Source: Gonocerus acuteangulatus
Lineage: Eukaryota; Arthropoda; Insecta; Hemiptera; Coreidae
Direction: 5' to 3'
DNA: 64,000 nt
Assembly: GCA_946811695.1 (NCBI GenBank)
Contig: OX328125.1
Coordinates: 111,499,467 to 111,563,466, forward strand
Positions 34,619 through 44,840 of this stretch are shown here, piece by piece (the first letter of the stretch is position 1; every line of letters begins with the position of its first letter). The notes below the pieces were generated by a model. That model searched no databases and had not been told where the DNA came from. It saw nothing but the letters and a program-made list of their open reading frames with translations. Made by a program: the position numbers and the translations under genes.

Positions 34619-34624
<6 letters not shown>

Positions 34625-34659
<35 letters not shown>
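34625..34659. repeat. (TA)n microsatellite
   Basis: Sits directly at the outer edge of the inverted Penelope RT piece, suggesting an insertion point or breakpoint in a TA array. Confidence 0.95.
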
Positions 34660-34662
<3 letters not shown>

Positions 34663-34666
34663 CATA

Positions 34667-34886
34667 CGGCTAAGATCTCAGGAATTCTATTCGGGTTGAG
34701 GATGAGGAAAAGGTCATCGACATATTTTTTAAGAAAAATTATTTCGTTGGGGAACATCGGGAGGATGAGGTTGAGGAGGTCATTTAGGGTGATATTGGCT
34801 ATATCAGGGGCGAGACAATTTCCCATGGCAAGAGGGCCAGAGGCCAGAGGTTTGGTGGTAATATTTTTCTTGGAAAAGGAGGTAAC
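34667..34886 (-). pseudogene. Inverted fragment of Penelope reverse transcriptase
   Basis: The minus-strand translation contains MGNCLAPDIANITLNDLL and IFLKKYVDDLFL, the B/C-box region of the Penelope RT with the YVDD catalytic pair. It ends at IPEILA, where it runs into (TA)n, so the open frame continuing into YIYIYI is an artefact. It is the reverse complement of 34902-35111 with few differences: M for I, E for D, and a 10-bp duplication near 34830. Transcripts crossing the junction could fold into a hairpin of about 210 bp. Confidence 0.85.
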
Positions 34887-34901
34887 CAGATTTGCAACAG
34901 A

Positions 34902-35981
34902 GTTACCTCCTTTTCCAAGAAAAATATTACCACCAAACCTCTGGCCTTGCCATGGGAAATTGCCTCGCCCCTGATATAGCCAATATCACCCTAAATGACC
35001 TCCTCAACCTCATCCTCCCGATATTCCCCAACGACATAATTTTTCTTAAAAAATATGTCGATGACCTTTTCCTCATCCACAACCCGAATAGAATTCCTGA
35101 GATCTTAGCCGCCTTCAACTCTTACCACCCCCGTTTAAAATTCACCATTGAAACCGAAACCAATAACTCTCTTCCTTTCCTTGACTTACTTGTGATAAGA
35201 AACCACGATGGCTCCATATCCACCGATTGGTACACCAAACCCACTTATTCTGGCCGACTCCTCCATTACCAATCCTCACACCCCTCACATCAAATCTTAA
35301 ATACAGCAAAAAATCTAATATATCGATCCCTTACCCTATCCGATCCTAAATTTCATCCCAAGAACATATCCCGACTCCTAGAAATACTCAAGGCCAATGG
35401 ATTCCCGAAACATACCATCACCTCCCTTATAAATTCATTTAAAAATCCCAAACCCCCTTCCACCTCTCATGATAGTTTCGTTCCCCTATTCAGATCCCTT
35501 CCGTACATCCCTAACCTCTCGGAAAAAATCCAAAAATCCCTCAGAAGCACATTTCCCAACCTGAACCTAGGCCTATCCACTAAAAACAAACTGAAAACCC
35601 TATACACCACTCTCAAAGACCCAATCCCACAAGAAAATAGATCCAATGTCGTTTACCGAATTCCTTGCTCTTCACCCAACTGCAACAGCACTTACATTGG
35701 ACAGACGAAGAACCGCATTCAAAACAGACTAAAAACACACAAATACAACATTAAGAACAGAGACATTAAAACCGCGCTATCTACACGCTATCACGGACGG
35801 ACATAAATTTGATTTCCAAAATTTCTCCATCCTTTCCACTGAACCCAACCTTGAGAAGCGGCTCCTTTCTGAATCCATACATATCCATCTAGAAAATAAC
35901 CCCGTCAATGACAAAATTGGCAAAGAAGTCATCTCCTCAACCTATTCCAACATTTTCCATATCTTCATAACTTCCCGTTAG
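34902..35981 (+). pseudogene. Penelope-like RT plus GIY-YIG endonuclease, truncated and frameshifted
   Basis: The open frame runs from the foldback junction to a stop at 35806. Counting from the ATG at 34892 (an artefact of the junction), residues 12-30 give the YHQTSGLAMGNCLAPDIAN segment, and YVDD is at 55-58. NSLPFLDLLVIR (92-103) and WYTKPTYSGRLLHY (113-126) are the typical RT thumb region. VVYRIPC (253-259), NCNSTYIGQT (263-272) and NRLKTH (278-283) form the GIY-YIG nuclease with its Cys pair. Near 35776-35790 the frame shifts: the C-terminus continues in another frame as AITDGHKFDFQNFSIL...ITSR to the stop at 35979-35981. RT copies element RNA; GIY-YIG nicks the target. The N-terminal RT part is absent, so the copy is inactive. 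Confidence 0.85.
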
Positions 35982-36295
35982 GTAATCCCACCCCGTTCTT
36001 TGTCCTGTTCCCACACACCTGTCTTATCCTTCCCTGGACCTGGGTAACCCCCGGCACGTCCTTTATCTTTACCGCGGTCGTTTCCCTCCGTCCACACTTC
36101 CATCCCCTCTCTCCCCACCCCGTCCCCCTCCATCCTCTCCTGTCTAACCCTGGCCCTATCCTTCCTGTCTTCAGAAATGTTCTTTTCTTGAAACGGGACA
36201 GTTCTCAATCTTCTCGATAGGTATGTTACTACGCCACTGTTCTGTATTCTCTTGTATACCATACACATGTATATTTATTTAGATTTATATTATTA

Positions 36296-36339
<44 letters not shown>

Positions 36340-36410
36340 TCACTCATATAAGTACTCATATTTTTGTTAATTTATCTATTCTTTTTTGTCATTGTTATAC
36401 CATAAATGTT
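35982..36410 (+). other. Penelope-like element 3' untranslated region
   Basis: C-rich (CCCC/TCC) stretch at 36000-36180, then AT-rich with (TA)n at 36299-36336. A minus-strand 96-codon frame here is the shadow of the C-rich stretch. Confidence 0.55.
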
Positions 36411-36416
36411 TTTACA

Positions 36417-36455
36417 GCCCTGACGATGGCTTGTATAGCAAGCCGAAACGTTGGC
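36417..36455 (+). ncRNA. Variant hammerhead ribozyme motif at Penelope 3' end, HH-c
   Basis: GCC, CTGACGA, extra T, a perfect 6-bp stem II (GGCTTG/CAAGCC), GAA, ACGT, T, GGC. Cleavage would follow GUU. Stem III is the palindrome ACGU, so activity would need a dimer. The position, about 440 bases after the GIY-YIG stop on the same strand, ties the motif directly to a Penelope-like element. Confidence 0.75.
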
Positions 36456-36723
36456 AGTAATAAATATACACTTTAACCATAAAATGTGTTTTATTATATA
36501 AGAACATTGACCGAAACCCCGACGATCAACGCTTCCTCCTCGTAATAACTTTTCGATAAGTTCATGTTAATGAAGTCTAGTTAAAGACATGTTTTCAAGA
36601 ATCACTATTATTCCAAAAAATATTCTGCAAACTGCAGAATCTTACAAAAATAGTAAAATTTATTTACCTTCCTAACGGTATACCCAGATTAGTGATTGTA
36701 TCTCTATTTCATAATTTAATCAG

Positions 36724-37747
36724 AAAGGACCCCGCCCTTTCCTAATGGAAAATGGCTTTCGGTCAAATTGAACGAAACTATGCTCGTTGGATAGAGAAAG
36801 TCTTTCTGAACAAAAGTCTCCATGGGTACAAAACCCAAAAGTTCCAACTTTTGGGTATCCGAAGTTTTCCATTTTTGATTTTTGCAAAATCTCGAGATCT
36901 CTGGTTGGAAGGTTTCCCAAGCCATTTGGCCAGTAAAAAAAAATACTTATCAATTATTTTTCGATGACCTTTCGAACTACACCACATTTGACACTCCTAA
37001 CCCCCCCCTCCACCCACGGGAGTGGGGGGGAGAAGCTGTTTTTTGTAATTATCGCTTATGCATTATCATTTGAAGATCTTTTCGAAGGCAAAACACTAAA
37101 ACCTTGCCTCACACCCTTACCCCACCCCCAACCCACCCCACCTCCAGCTCGTATGTTTCAAAAAAAGGCCTTTTTTCGCAAAAAAAAAGTGTTCCGTTAG
37201 GATACTTTAACATTAGTGGCCCTGAAAAGGGCAGCTTTTTGTCTCTTAGACTACTGTCAACTGTTTTGAGTTTTCGTTTGCATCTAACGTATGATTCAGC
37301 AAGTAAGAAGTCGGAAATTTGATGTTTTGATGATGACGAGCACATCCCAAGGGTTTGGGGTGGGGTGAGGGCGTGAGGCAAGGTTTCAGGGTATTGCCTT
37401 CGAAAAGATCTTCAAATGATAATGGATCCCCATCCCTTCTTCTCCCCCCCCCCACTCCCGTGGGTGGAGGGGGGGGGTTAGGAATGTCAAATGTGGTGTC
37501 CTTCGAAAAATAATTGATAAGTATTTTTTTTTTTTTACTGGGCAAAAGGCTTGGGAAACCTTCCAACCAGAGATCTCGAGATTTTGCAAAAATCAAAAAT
37601 GGAAAACTTCGGATACCCAAAAGTTGGAACTTTTGGGTTTTGTACCCATGGAGACTTTTGTTCAGAAAGACTTTCTCTATCCAACGAGCATAGTTTCGTT
37701 CAATTTGACCGAAAGCCATTTTCCATTAGGAAAGGGCGGGGTCCTTT
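36724..37747. mobile_element. 1-kb foldback element
   Basis: Arms at about 36724-37130 and 37355-37747 are inverted copies. The termini are AAAGGACCCCGCCC and its complement. Mirrored marks include 'ccaaaagttggaac', 'ctcgagatctctgg' and a C/G tract ('cccacgggagtgggggg'). The loop of about 220 bases has 'ggcccttttcagggcc'-like sequence. Many short frames on both strands are mirror shadows. TSD not identified; no transposase. Confidence 0.8.
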
Positions 37748-38142
37748 AGGGGAAAAACAACTGGGAAATAAAACTAATATGATATTTATTTTTGTGATCC
37801 TATCAGAAATAAATTGAAATTGTTCTTGATGAAACTGATCATTACAGTAAGCTTACCATTAATGTTGGTTAAAAAAAATGTCTTGGAAAATTAAATAAGT
37901 TGCTGGAACTGGCTTCCTTCTTCCAGAACTCGTGCAACACTCTCCTCTAGAAAGCTTAGAAAGGACAAGCTATATTTTTTATGAAGTTCTTCTTTTGTAT
38001 TTAACTTTAATATAAGAATCATTAAATATCAATTTCATTTAGAATAATCTACATTTATTCCTAATAGGATCATAAAAATAAACTAATGATCATATTAGTC
38101 TTCATCAGTTCTTTTCCCCCTAAATTTCCAATTACATTAGGA

Positions 38143-38143
<1 letters not shown>
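37748..38143. other. Spacer
   Basis: AT-rich; 'cctatcagaaataaattg' and 'cctaataggatcataaaaat' suggest weak internal duplication. Nothing coding. Confidence 0.4.

Positions 38144-38190
<47 letters not shown>
38144..38190. repeat. (TA)n microsatellite
   Basis: Pure TA run. Confidence 0.95.
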
Positions 38191-38192
<2 letters not shown>

Positions 38193-38907
38193 CTAAAGTT
38201 ATCCCATCTAAGTTAGGTACCAAGGTATATTAATATTTAGGTATATTAGAATTTAACAGTAGCGAATGCTATAGTTTTTATCCCGCGATTGTTTTCATCC
38301 AACCATATTTTTGCCCGTCATGTTTTAACAAAAACCGCTCCAGGGCTTCAATATTGTGATATCTAATATTCTTCGATTACGATTATTAATGTTCAATAAG
38401 CACCAGAATATATTTCCGCAAGTTATAAACTAAATATTGCTTTAGCATAAATGATAAAATAGTGGTTTTCCTGTGGAGGACAAGTTAATTTTTCGCTACG
38501 CCTACGGAAAAGAATTTTATAGCTGACGTTTGTAGGATAATATTTCGTTGGGTGTTAGTTGGTAGATGAGAAATGTAATTGCCAACTGACCATCAACCGG
38601 AGTAATAGAGAAGCCATTACAGAAAGAGCGATGGATTTGGAATGCAAATTCAATATCAGATATTCCTTTGATTACACCAATACAGGCCTACCTGGAGGCA
38701 AACTGGAGGCTACCTGGAGGCTACCTGGAGGCTACCTGGAAATGGTGACTATATACTCCTGACAGGAGAACATCAAAGGAAATACTAACACACAATTATA
38801 CAATATATATGTAGGAGACTCTTGACCCTGTACAAGCATAACCTAACCAACACATAACCTAACTATCGCATAACATTATCAATAGACAACCTAATCAACA
38901 TATAACC
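38191..38907. other. Spacer with small repeats
   Basis: A 12-13 bp repeat 'ggctacctgga' occurs four times at 38691-38742. 38830-38905 has scattered 'cataacctaac' units. No gene. Confidence 0.5.
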
Positions 38908-38910
38908 TAA

Positions 38911-39025
38911 GGATGCGTTTACATCTGACACTTCTCTCAGGAAATATATCTCAGGTATCGGATAGATATTTGATTGAATGTTTCCATACTGACAGAAATG
39001 GCTAGACATTTATGTCATATATATA
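38911..39025 (+). mobile_element. Harbinger-type MITE, left end only
   Basis: TAA, then GGATGCGTTTACATCTGACA and 'caggaaatatatctcagg', nearly identical to the left half of the MITE at 47805. The right end is absent. Confidence 0.55.
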
Positions 39026-39039
39026 TAAGGTCTGTTCGC

Positions 39040-39250
39040 TCCCCCAAAAGCAGCAAAGTCCTTCAACGGGTCCTTTGATATGAAGAAGCTGATTGAGACG
39101 GGACTCGAACCCGCGTAATAATCCAAGGAGTTAGCCAGAGGACCACGTGGAGTCCCAACGCAAATACTCATCGGGTAATTGAAAATGTCCAGGAAAATAG
39201 ACCAAAATTAAAAATTTCTTCAAAATGGAGAAGAATACGAATTTAATTCT
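39040..39250 (-). mobile_element. tRNA-like/SINE-related repeat, copy 2
   Basis: The minus strand has a good A-box ('acgtggtcctctggcta', 39133-39149) and B-box ('cgcgggttcgagtcccg', 39098-39114). The flanks match 18410-18545 on both sides. Confidence 0.6.
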
Positions 39251-39284
39251 TAATTACTCCATCTTCTATCTCAACGTTCACTCT

Positions 39285-40034
39285 TGGAAACACTATACCT
39301 AAAAAGTGAGGTAAACAGAAACACTATACCTAAAAAGTGAGGTAAACAGAAACACTATACCTAAAAAGTGAGGTAAACAGAAACACTATACCTAAAAAGT
39401 GAGGTAAACAGAAACACTATACCTAAAAAGTGAGGTAAACAGAAACACTATACCTAAAAAGTGAGGTAAACAGAAACACTATACCTAAAAAGTGAGGTAA
39501 ACAGAAACACTATACCTAAAAAGTGAGGTAAACAGAAACACTATACCTAAAAAGTGAGGTAAACAGAAACACTATACCTAAAAAGTGAGGTAGACAGAAA
39601 CACTATACCTAAAAAGTAAGGTAAACAGAAACACTATACCTAAAAAGTGAGGTAAACAGAAACACTATACCTAAAAAGTGGGGTAAACAGAAACACTATA
39701 CCTAAAAAGTGAGGTAGACAGAAACACTATACCTAAAAAGTGAGGTAAACAGAAACACTATACCTAAAAAGTGAGGTAAACAGAAACACTATACCTAAAA
39801 AGTGAGGTAAACAGAAACACTATACCTAAAAAGTGAGGTAAACAGAAACACTATACCTAAAAAGTGAGGTAAACAGAAACACTATACCTAAAAAGTGAGG
39901 TAGACAGAAACACTATACCTAAAAAGTAAGGTAAACAGAAACACTATACCTAAAAAGTGAGGTAAACAGAAACACTATACCTAAAAAGTGGGGTAAACAG
40001 AAACACTATACCTAAAAAGTGAGGTAAACAGAAA
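39285..40034. repeat. 31-bp minisatellite, about 24 copies
   Basis: The unit contains 'aaacactatacctaaaaagtg' and 'aggtaaacag'. A run of variants (gtagacag, then agtaagg, then gtgggg) appears at 39589-39690 and again 310 bp later (39899-40000), so a 10-unit block was duplicated. Confidence 0.95.
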
Positions 40035-40505
40035 AGAAAACCCCCTCCAAAAGAACAAAATTAACAATTTTGAAGTTTTAAACACTTATTTTTCCGATTG
40101 ATATATTCGATTGACTCTCAAGAATTACTTAAGAACCTTGTTCATAGAGAATCTAGCAAGCTCTCAAATGAGCACCTTTCACTTACCCCAGTTTTCCAGA
40201 TACTTTAGAAAATATACCAAGATCCGAAAACATTTCCTGCCTTTTTCCTGTAATATTTGTTTCCTAATCTTTACCTCCAAATATATATATATATATATAT
40301 ATATTATATCTTTCTGACTGCTCGCGAAATCTGTACTATACTCATAATGTTCTGGACGGATGGAAGCGCATAGTCCGGAAGGCCAAGGGTCATAAGACCT
40401 TTAGAGAAGGGGAGCACATTTTGGTATGAAGTAGTTAGGATCGATAAAATTTGAAGAAATATTTTAAACTATGCATTGTTAATAATAATTATTATTAACG
40501 ACGGG
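40035..40505. other. Spacer with family-B-like scrap
   Basis: 40070-40260 resembles the inverse of the family-B extended region ('tttctccgattgatat', 'caagctctcaaatg'). (TA)n at 40279-40304. No gene. Confidence 0.45.
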
Positions 40506-40507
40506 GG

Positions 40508-40677
40508 GGGTCTCCCGTGGTCTAGTGGCTAGCGCGCTGGATTCATAAGCGGGAGATGGTGGGTTCGATCCCCACCGGCGACAGGAATTTTCTCAACTCA
40601 GGGCTCGCTGAGAAAATTCCTGCCTGCACCCTGGAGGCCGGCGCTAATGGCCAAGATTTGTCGATGCGCCGTAAAAG

Positions 40678-40714
<37 letters not shown>
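40508..40714 (+). mobile_element. tRNA-derived SINE (family S1)
   Basis: The head 'ctcccgtggtctagtggctag' is a typical A-box region of a Glu/Asp-like tRNA. 'ggtgggttcgatccccacc' is an intact B-box and T-arm (40558-40576). The anticodon-loop position reads ttcataa. The body has an inverted pair 'aggaattttctcaac / tgagaaaattcct', then 'ggcgctaatggcc' and 'gatgcgccgtaaaag' before a 37-base poly(A) tail. A second copy is at about 61999-62171. TSD not evident. It is not counted as a tRNA gene because the body and tail continue. Confidence 0.85.
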
Positions 40715-40716
<2 letters not shown>

Positions 40717-40917
40717 ATTTCAAACCCTAGTATATTGTATTATACTTAATCCATTAAATCCCTCACCCATTTCTACAGGATTTTTTTGTCATTTTTCGTT
40801 ATTTGTTCCTCTTGGCCACTTAAAAGAATGTATAATATTCAATAACAAAAAATCAGCAATTATAGTTTAGGAGAAAAAAAATGATGCGTTTACGCAACTT
40901 TGGGAAAAGCTAGGCAT

Positions 40918-41406
40918 ATCAGAAAATACCATGATTTTATTATAGTATCGTTATTTATTTACTTTTTAAATTTTATATTACTCGAAACAATATTTTATAT
41001 AACTTTGGCTTCAGTTGAAAACATAATGACAATTTTAAACAAATAAATTGAGTAAAAAAAATATTTTTATGAAAATTTTGTGAGCATTTCACCATGAAAA
41101 TCCTGCTTTCCTTATTCCAAGATATGGCAAAAGAAACCATCTGATCGTCGAGTAAGATAAACAACAAAGAAGGTGTCACCAATGCTATTCACATACAATA
41201 TTCGTCTGCAGTAAATGTTAGCTGACTTTACGTGTGCAATCCTCACAAAATTTTGAAATAAATAATTTTTTTACTCAATTTTTTTTTAAATTGTAAATAT
41301 GTTTTCAACTGAAGCCAAAGTTACATCAAATATTGTTCAGAGTAATATAAAATTTAAAAAGTAAATAAATAACGATATTATAATAAAATCATTGTATTTT
41401 CTGATA
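40918..41406. repeat. AT-rich inverted repeat
   Basis: Left arm (40918-41100) and right arm (about 41230-41406) mirror each other: 'atcagaaaata', 'gattttattatag', 'ttggcttcagttgaaaac', 'aaattgagtaaaaaaa'. It could be a foldback element. No TSD, no protein; the 69-codon minus-strand frame lies in an arm. Confidence 0.75.
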
Positions 41407-41899
41407 CAACATTATATTAGCAGGGCCACAGAATTGCCATAAAAATTTATGTTCGCAATTACTTTTATTGGTTACATTTCTTATATGTTCAAGTAATGAT
41501 TTGAGCAAAAAAAATAATTTGTTTAACAAATTCATTGATATTTTGGGCAAATTTCTAACACACTTCACAATTCAATATTTTTAGCAGATTTAAAAAAAAC
41601 CAAAATAAAATAGCAAAACATTTTATTTGGGCTTAGGAATTTTTTTCCATTTCTTTAAGAAGTTGCCTTGTTAAAAAAAACTATTCGAACTGAATTAAAA
41701 TATTTATTTGCCTGAGAAAAAAAATCGTGAAAATAATGTTTCGTTTACGCAACTTTAGGAAAAAATGGGTTAAGGAAGTGAATCCAGATGGGGTTTGAGA
41801 TGGAAGACAAAAAGATGCTTGCATTATCTGGAAGAGAGTGACATGAATACTAAACCAGCCGCCTGGTTGTTGCGGGGGCGAGATAGAAGTGCTGATCCA
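41407..41899. other. Spacer
   Basis: AT-rich. 'tgtttcgtttacgcaacttt' (41738) repeats 'tgatgcgtttacgcaacttt' (40881), a direct repeat flanking the inverted repeat. Confidence 0.45.
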
Positions 41900-43100
41900 G
41901 GACGAGGCGTAGGAGGAATAACGAATTCTGTGACCTATCCACAGTTTTAAGAACTACCTCCTTCTTCCTCTCCTGTATTCCGATAGAATCTCCTTCCTTT
42001 CCGATTCTCTCCTGGGGCTTATTCTATTTCCCTTGTCAGTCAAGAACAAAGTCTCGGGAGATCGATAAGTTCTAAGTTCTTCTAAGTTCATTCCTACTGG
42101 ATTCTCTTTATCAAATTACTTTTTTGGGGAGAAAATCGCACTTTTAATTCTACTGTTTATATATTATACTAGGTGTTACCCGGCGTGCCATGCTAAACCT
42201 ACTTTCTGCATCTAGAAAAGCAAAAATTAATTAGGAAGTAATATTAACATCAAATAACGCAAAATCTGTAACTGTTCGGGTTCATAGTTTCGAACCCGTG
42301 ATCTCCGAACTGTGAATCCTAGACGAATTTAACCTAGCCTATGACTCTACCCGAATCATGACCTACCTCTGTGCCAAGTTTGGTCAAAATTGGTCAAACG
42401 GCGTGGATTTGTATAAGGAACAAACATACTAATAGACAGCTCGTAGGCGTTTTTGATTTAGCCTACGACACTCCCCGGATCAAGACCTACCTGTCTGCAA
42501 AGTTTGGACAAAATTGGTCAAACAGTATGGAATTGTATGAGGAACAAACATAGACAGACAGCTGTTAGGCGTTTTTGACTTAGCCTATGGCTCTTCTCGG
42601 ATCAAGACCTACCTGGGTGCCAAGTTTGGACAAATCGGTCAAATAGTATGGATTTGTATGAGAAACAAACATAGACAGACAGCTGGTAGGCGTTTTTGAC
42701 TTAGCCTATGGCTCCTCTCGGATCAAGACCTACCTGGGTGCCAAGTTTGGACAAATCGGTCAAATAGTATGGATTTGTATGAGAAACAAACATAGACAGA
42801 CAGCTGGTAGGCGTTTTTGACTTAGCCTATGGCTCCTCTCGGATCAAGACCTACCTGGGTGCCAAGTTTGGACAAATCGGTCAAATAGTATGGATTTGTA
42901 TGAGAAACAAACATAGACAGACAGCTGGTAGGCGTTTTTGACTTAGCCTATGGCTCCTCTCGGATCAAGACCTACCTGGGTGCCAAGTTTGGACAAATCG
43001 GTCAAATAGTATGGATTTGTATGAGAAACAAACATAGACAGACAGCTGGTAGGCGTTTTTTGACTTAGCCTAGGACACTCCTCGGATCAAGATCTACCAG
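41900..43100 (+). repeat. Family-C repeat, long copy with 121-bp tandem units
   Basis: Upstream block as in 30740, 'ggtgttacccggcgtgccatgc' at 42170, the T-arm-like 'catagtttcgaacccgtga', then six 121-bp units starting at about 42360, 42484, 42606, 42727, 42848 and 42969. The last three or four are almost identical, so expansion was recent. Short open frames are fortuitous. Confidence 0.8.
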
Positions 43101-43109
43101 TATTCCAAG

Positions 43110-43346
43110 TTCGGAATGATGGAGAAGGAGGATTAAGAAATATCTGTTTCTTTGTAAATAGGCTACTGTTTCCTGTGCTTTGCGGTGCCTAATATATCCT
43201 TTTCGTCGAGATTTTGTTCGAGTAGGTTGACGTTTTTCACAAAATCTTAAAAAAGATAAATTGTTTATTTCCAATCTAAGCTTTCCAAATGTCACTCGTA
43301 ATAAGTACGGAACCGCGCTAAGATGACGGAGTTCGTGCGAGTCTTT
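43110..43346 (+). repeat. Family-B 3' end fragment
   Basis: Ends GGAACCGCGCTAAGATGACG followed by the hairpin 'gagttcgtgcgagtc', as in B1 and B2. The upstream text 'ggctactgtttcctg' matches 13855-13880. Confidence 0.6.
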
Positions 43347-43451
43347 TTATATAATGGACCCTTATTTGACTATTGCAACTTCACTCGTCAAAACATTTTT
43401 ACATCTTATCGTCTTATCTACGTGGTAAGTAACAAAATCACTAAAATTAAT

Positions 43452-43456
<5 letters not shown>

Positions 43457-43521
<65 letters not shown>
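43457..43521. repeat. (TA)n microsatellite
   Basis: Pure TA run. Confidence 0.95.
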
Positions 43522-43524
<3 letters not shown>

Positions 43525-43743
43525 CTTACTGAGCCTGTAAGCAAGTGGATTGGATGAGTGTATGTGATACATAGTGTGTACCTTAGAGAAAAGCAAACAC
43601 ACCAAATGGTCTTAACAGAGGATATAGTGTTTCCATTAACCTTGGCTCGTTCCAACATCAGCTAATTCAAGCAAGTTTATCCAGGAAAACAATCTTTATT
43701 CTGTTAAGCAACATAAATTAATCGACCGAGTAGTTTTTTTCAC

Positions 43744-43789
43744 CAATCACTGTTTTGGGTTCACGCAATATCACCCAAAACAATGATTG
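43744..43789. repeat. 17-bp inverted repeat (hairpin)
   Basis: Left arm 43744-43760 and right arm 43773-43789 pair with one mismatch, with a 12-base loop. Confidence 0.8.
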
Positions 43790-43974
43790 TTAGAATTTTT
43801 GTCTGTTTGTCTTTGCTCGCCAATCTCAGAAACGGCTTATCTGATTTCATTAATTTGATTCATTTAACGTTTGTTTCATGTCAAGCGGTTCATAAATATA
43901 TAATTTATGCCAATGAAAGAATCACGTCGAACATTTCATGAAATATCGTCAACACGATACACACCAGAGTTTTT

Positions 43975-44840
43975 GTATTTTTCGTCACGAAGCTTGGTGT
44001 TTAGTATTCCCCTAGCAAACGATTGAATGAGTTCGTTAACCAGAAAAATCTGTTCATTGGGAGGGAGGGTCGACTCCAGACAAATATTACAGAATAGCTG
44101 TGCCCGCGACTTCGTCCGCGTGGATAAACATCGTTGTATGGGTATTTTTTTTTTTTAAATTAACTTAACAGTAATGCTTCTCTATACACGATATTAGAAT
44201 TATAGCCATGGAGGATCAAGCATACAGGCTGCTTGTTTTGGGTACTATTGCGTTGATAAAAAAATCAGTCCTGTAACAGGCCACGAGAGCCCTGAGGGGC
44301 AGATACTATAGAGGTATCTGATTCATGACCATACGGCACACTAGGGAGATAGTGTGGTCAGTACTATGCTCCGGCCGCCTGATTTTCCCCTTGGCTGCTT
44401 CGACTACTAGAGTCATTAGCACCCAAGGTACCCATTATTAAATTAATTAAAGGCTGGGTCGGCCTAGGGACGGTCAGGGAGGCCGAATTCAGCCCATGAA
44501 CGAAGACACTAGAAGAAAAAATCTTTAGTGCTTGCTCGGGATTTGAACTCAGGCCTCCAGCTTATTAGTCCAGTGCTCTACCGCTGAGCTAACCTCGCCC
44601 CCTGCGTTGATAAAGGTCCCCAATAATATTTTCCCCATATATCTTCCATGTGCAGTCAGCGATCCGTTAGAATTTTATTACATGTATCGAATTGCCATTA
44701 CCAGCCGTCATTATTGTTATATTTCAACGAAACTCGGTATTCGTTGTGATCATCTGCAGAGAAAAATTTGTTTAAAAAATAAACTAAATTGGTTCATTAT
44801 AGGGGGGGGGGGGTTTACTCTGGACCAAAGTTACTAATTT
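43975..44840 (+). repeat. Family-A repeat interrupted by SINE S3
   Basis: 43975-44090 ('gagttcgttaaccag', 'cattgggagggaggg') and 44680-44840 ('cgaaactcggtattcgttg', G-run, 'gtttactctgg') are family-A modules. Between them lie 'agctgtgcccgcgacttcg' (44098), a common dispersed-repeat start, and the SINE at 44261-44602. Confidence 0.65.
44261..44602 (-). mobile_element. tRNA-derived SINE (family S3), copy 1
   Basis: On the minus strand the head reads 'ggttagctcagcggtagagc' (A-box) and 'gagttcaaatcccgag' (B-box), like a Lys/Ile/Ala-type tRNA. The body includes 'gggtaccttgggtgct' and ends 'ggactgatttttt', that is, a T-rich tail. The 12-bp TSD TGCGTTGATAAA at 44249-44260 and 44603-44614 fixes the ends. 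Confidence 0.9.

Larger units (their letters stand above)
34667..36456 (+). mobile_element. Penelope-like retroelement, 5'-truncated, with head-to-head inverted RT piece
   Basis: Order: inverted RT fragment (34667-34886), 15-nt spacer, forward RT and GIY-YIG coding region (34902-35981), 3' region (35982-36410) with (TA)n, and a hammerhead motif near the 3' end (36417-36455). Inverted or tandem partial copies at the 5' end are characteristic of Penelope-like elements. The N-terminal third of the protein is missing from the forward copy. Confidence 0.85.

Noticed and set aside
38830..38905. Insect-type telomeric repeat (AACCT)n
   Set aside because: Only scattered, irregular 'aacctaa' units.
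39285..40034. CRISPR-like array
   Set aside because: Head-to-tail 31-bp units without distinct spacers; this is a minisatellite in a eukaryotic context.
40511..40583. Functional tRNA gene (CAT at the anticodon position)
   Set aside because: The A- and B-boxes are good, but the sequence continues into a SINE body and a 37-base poly(A) tail, and the acceptor stem does not close.
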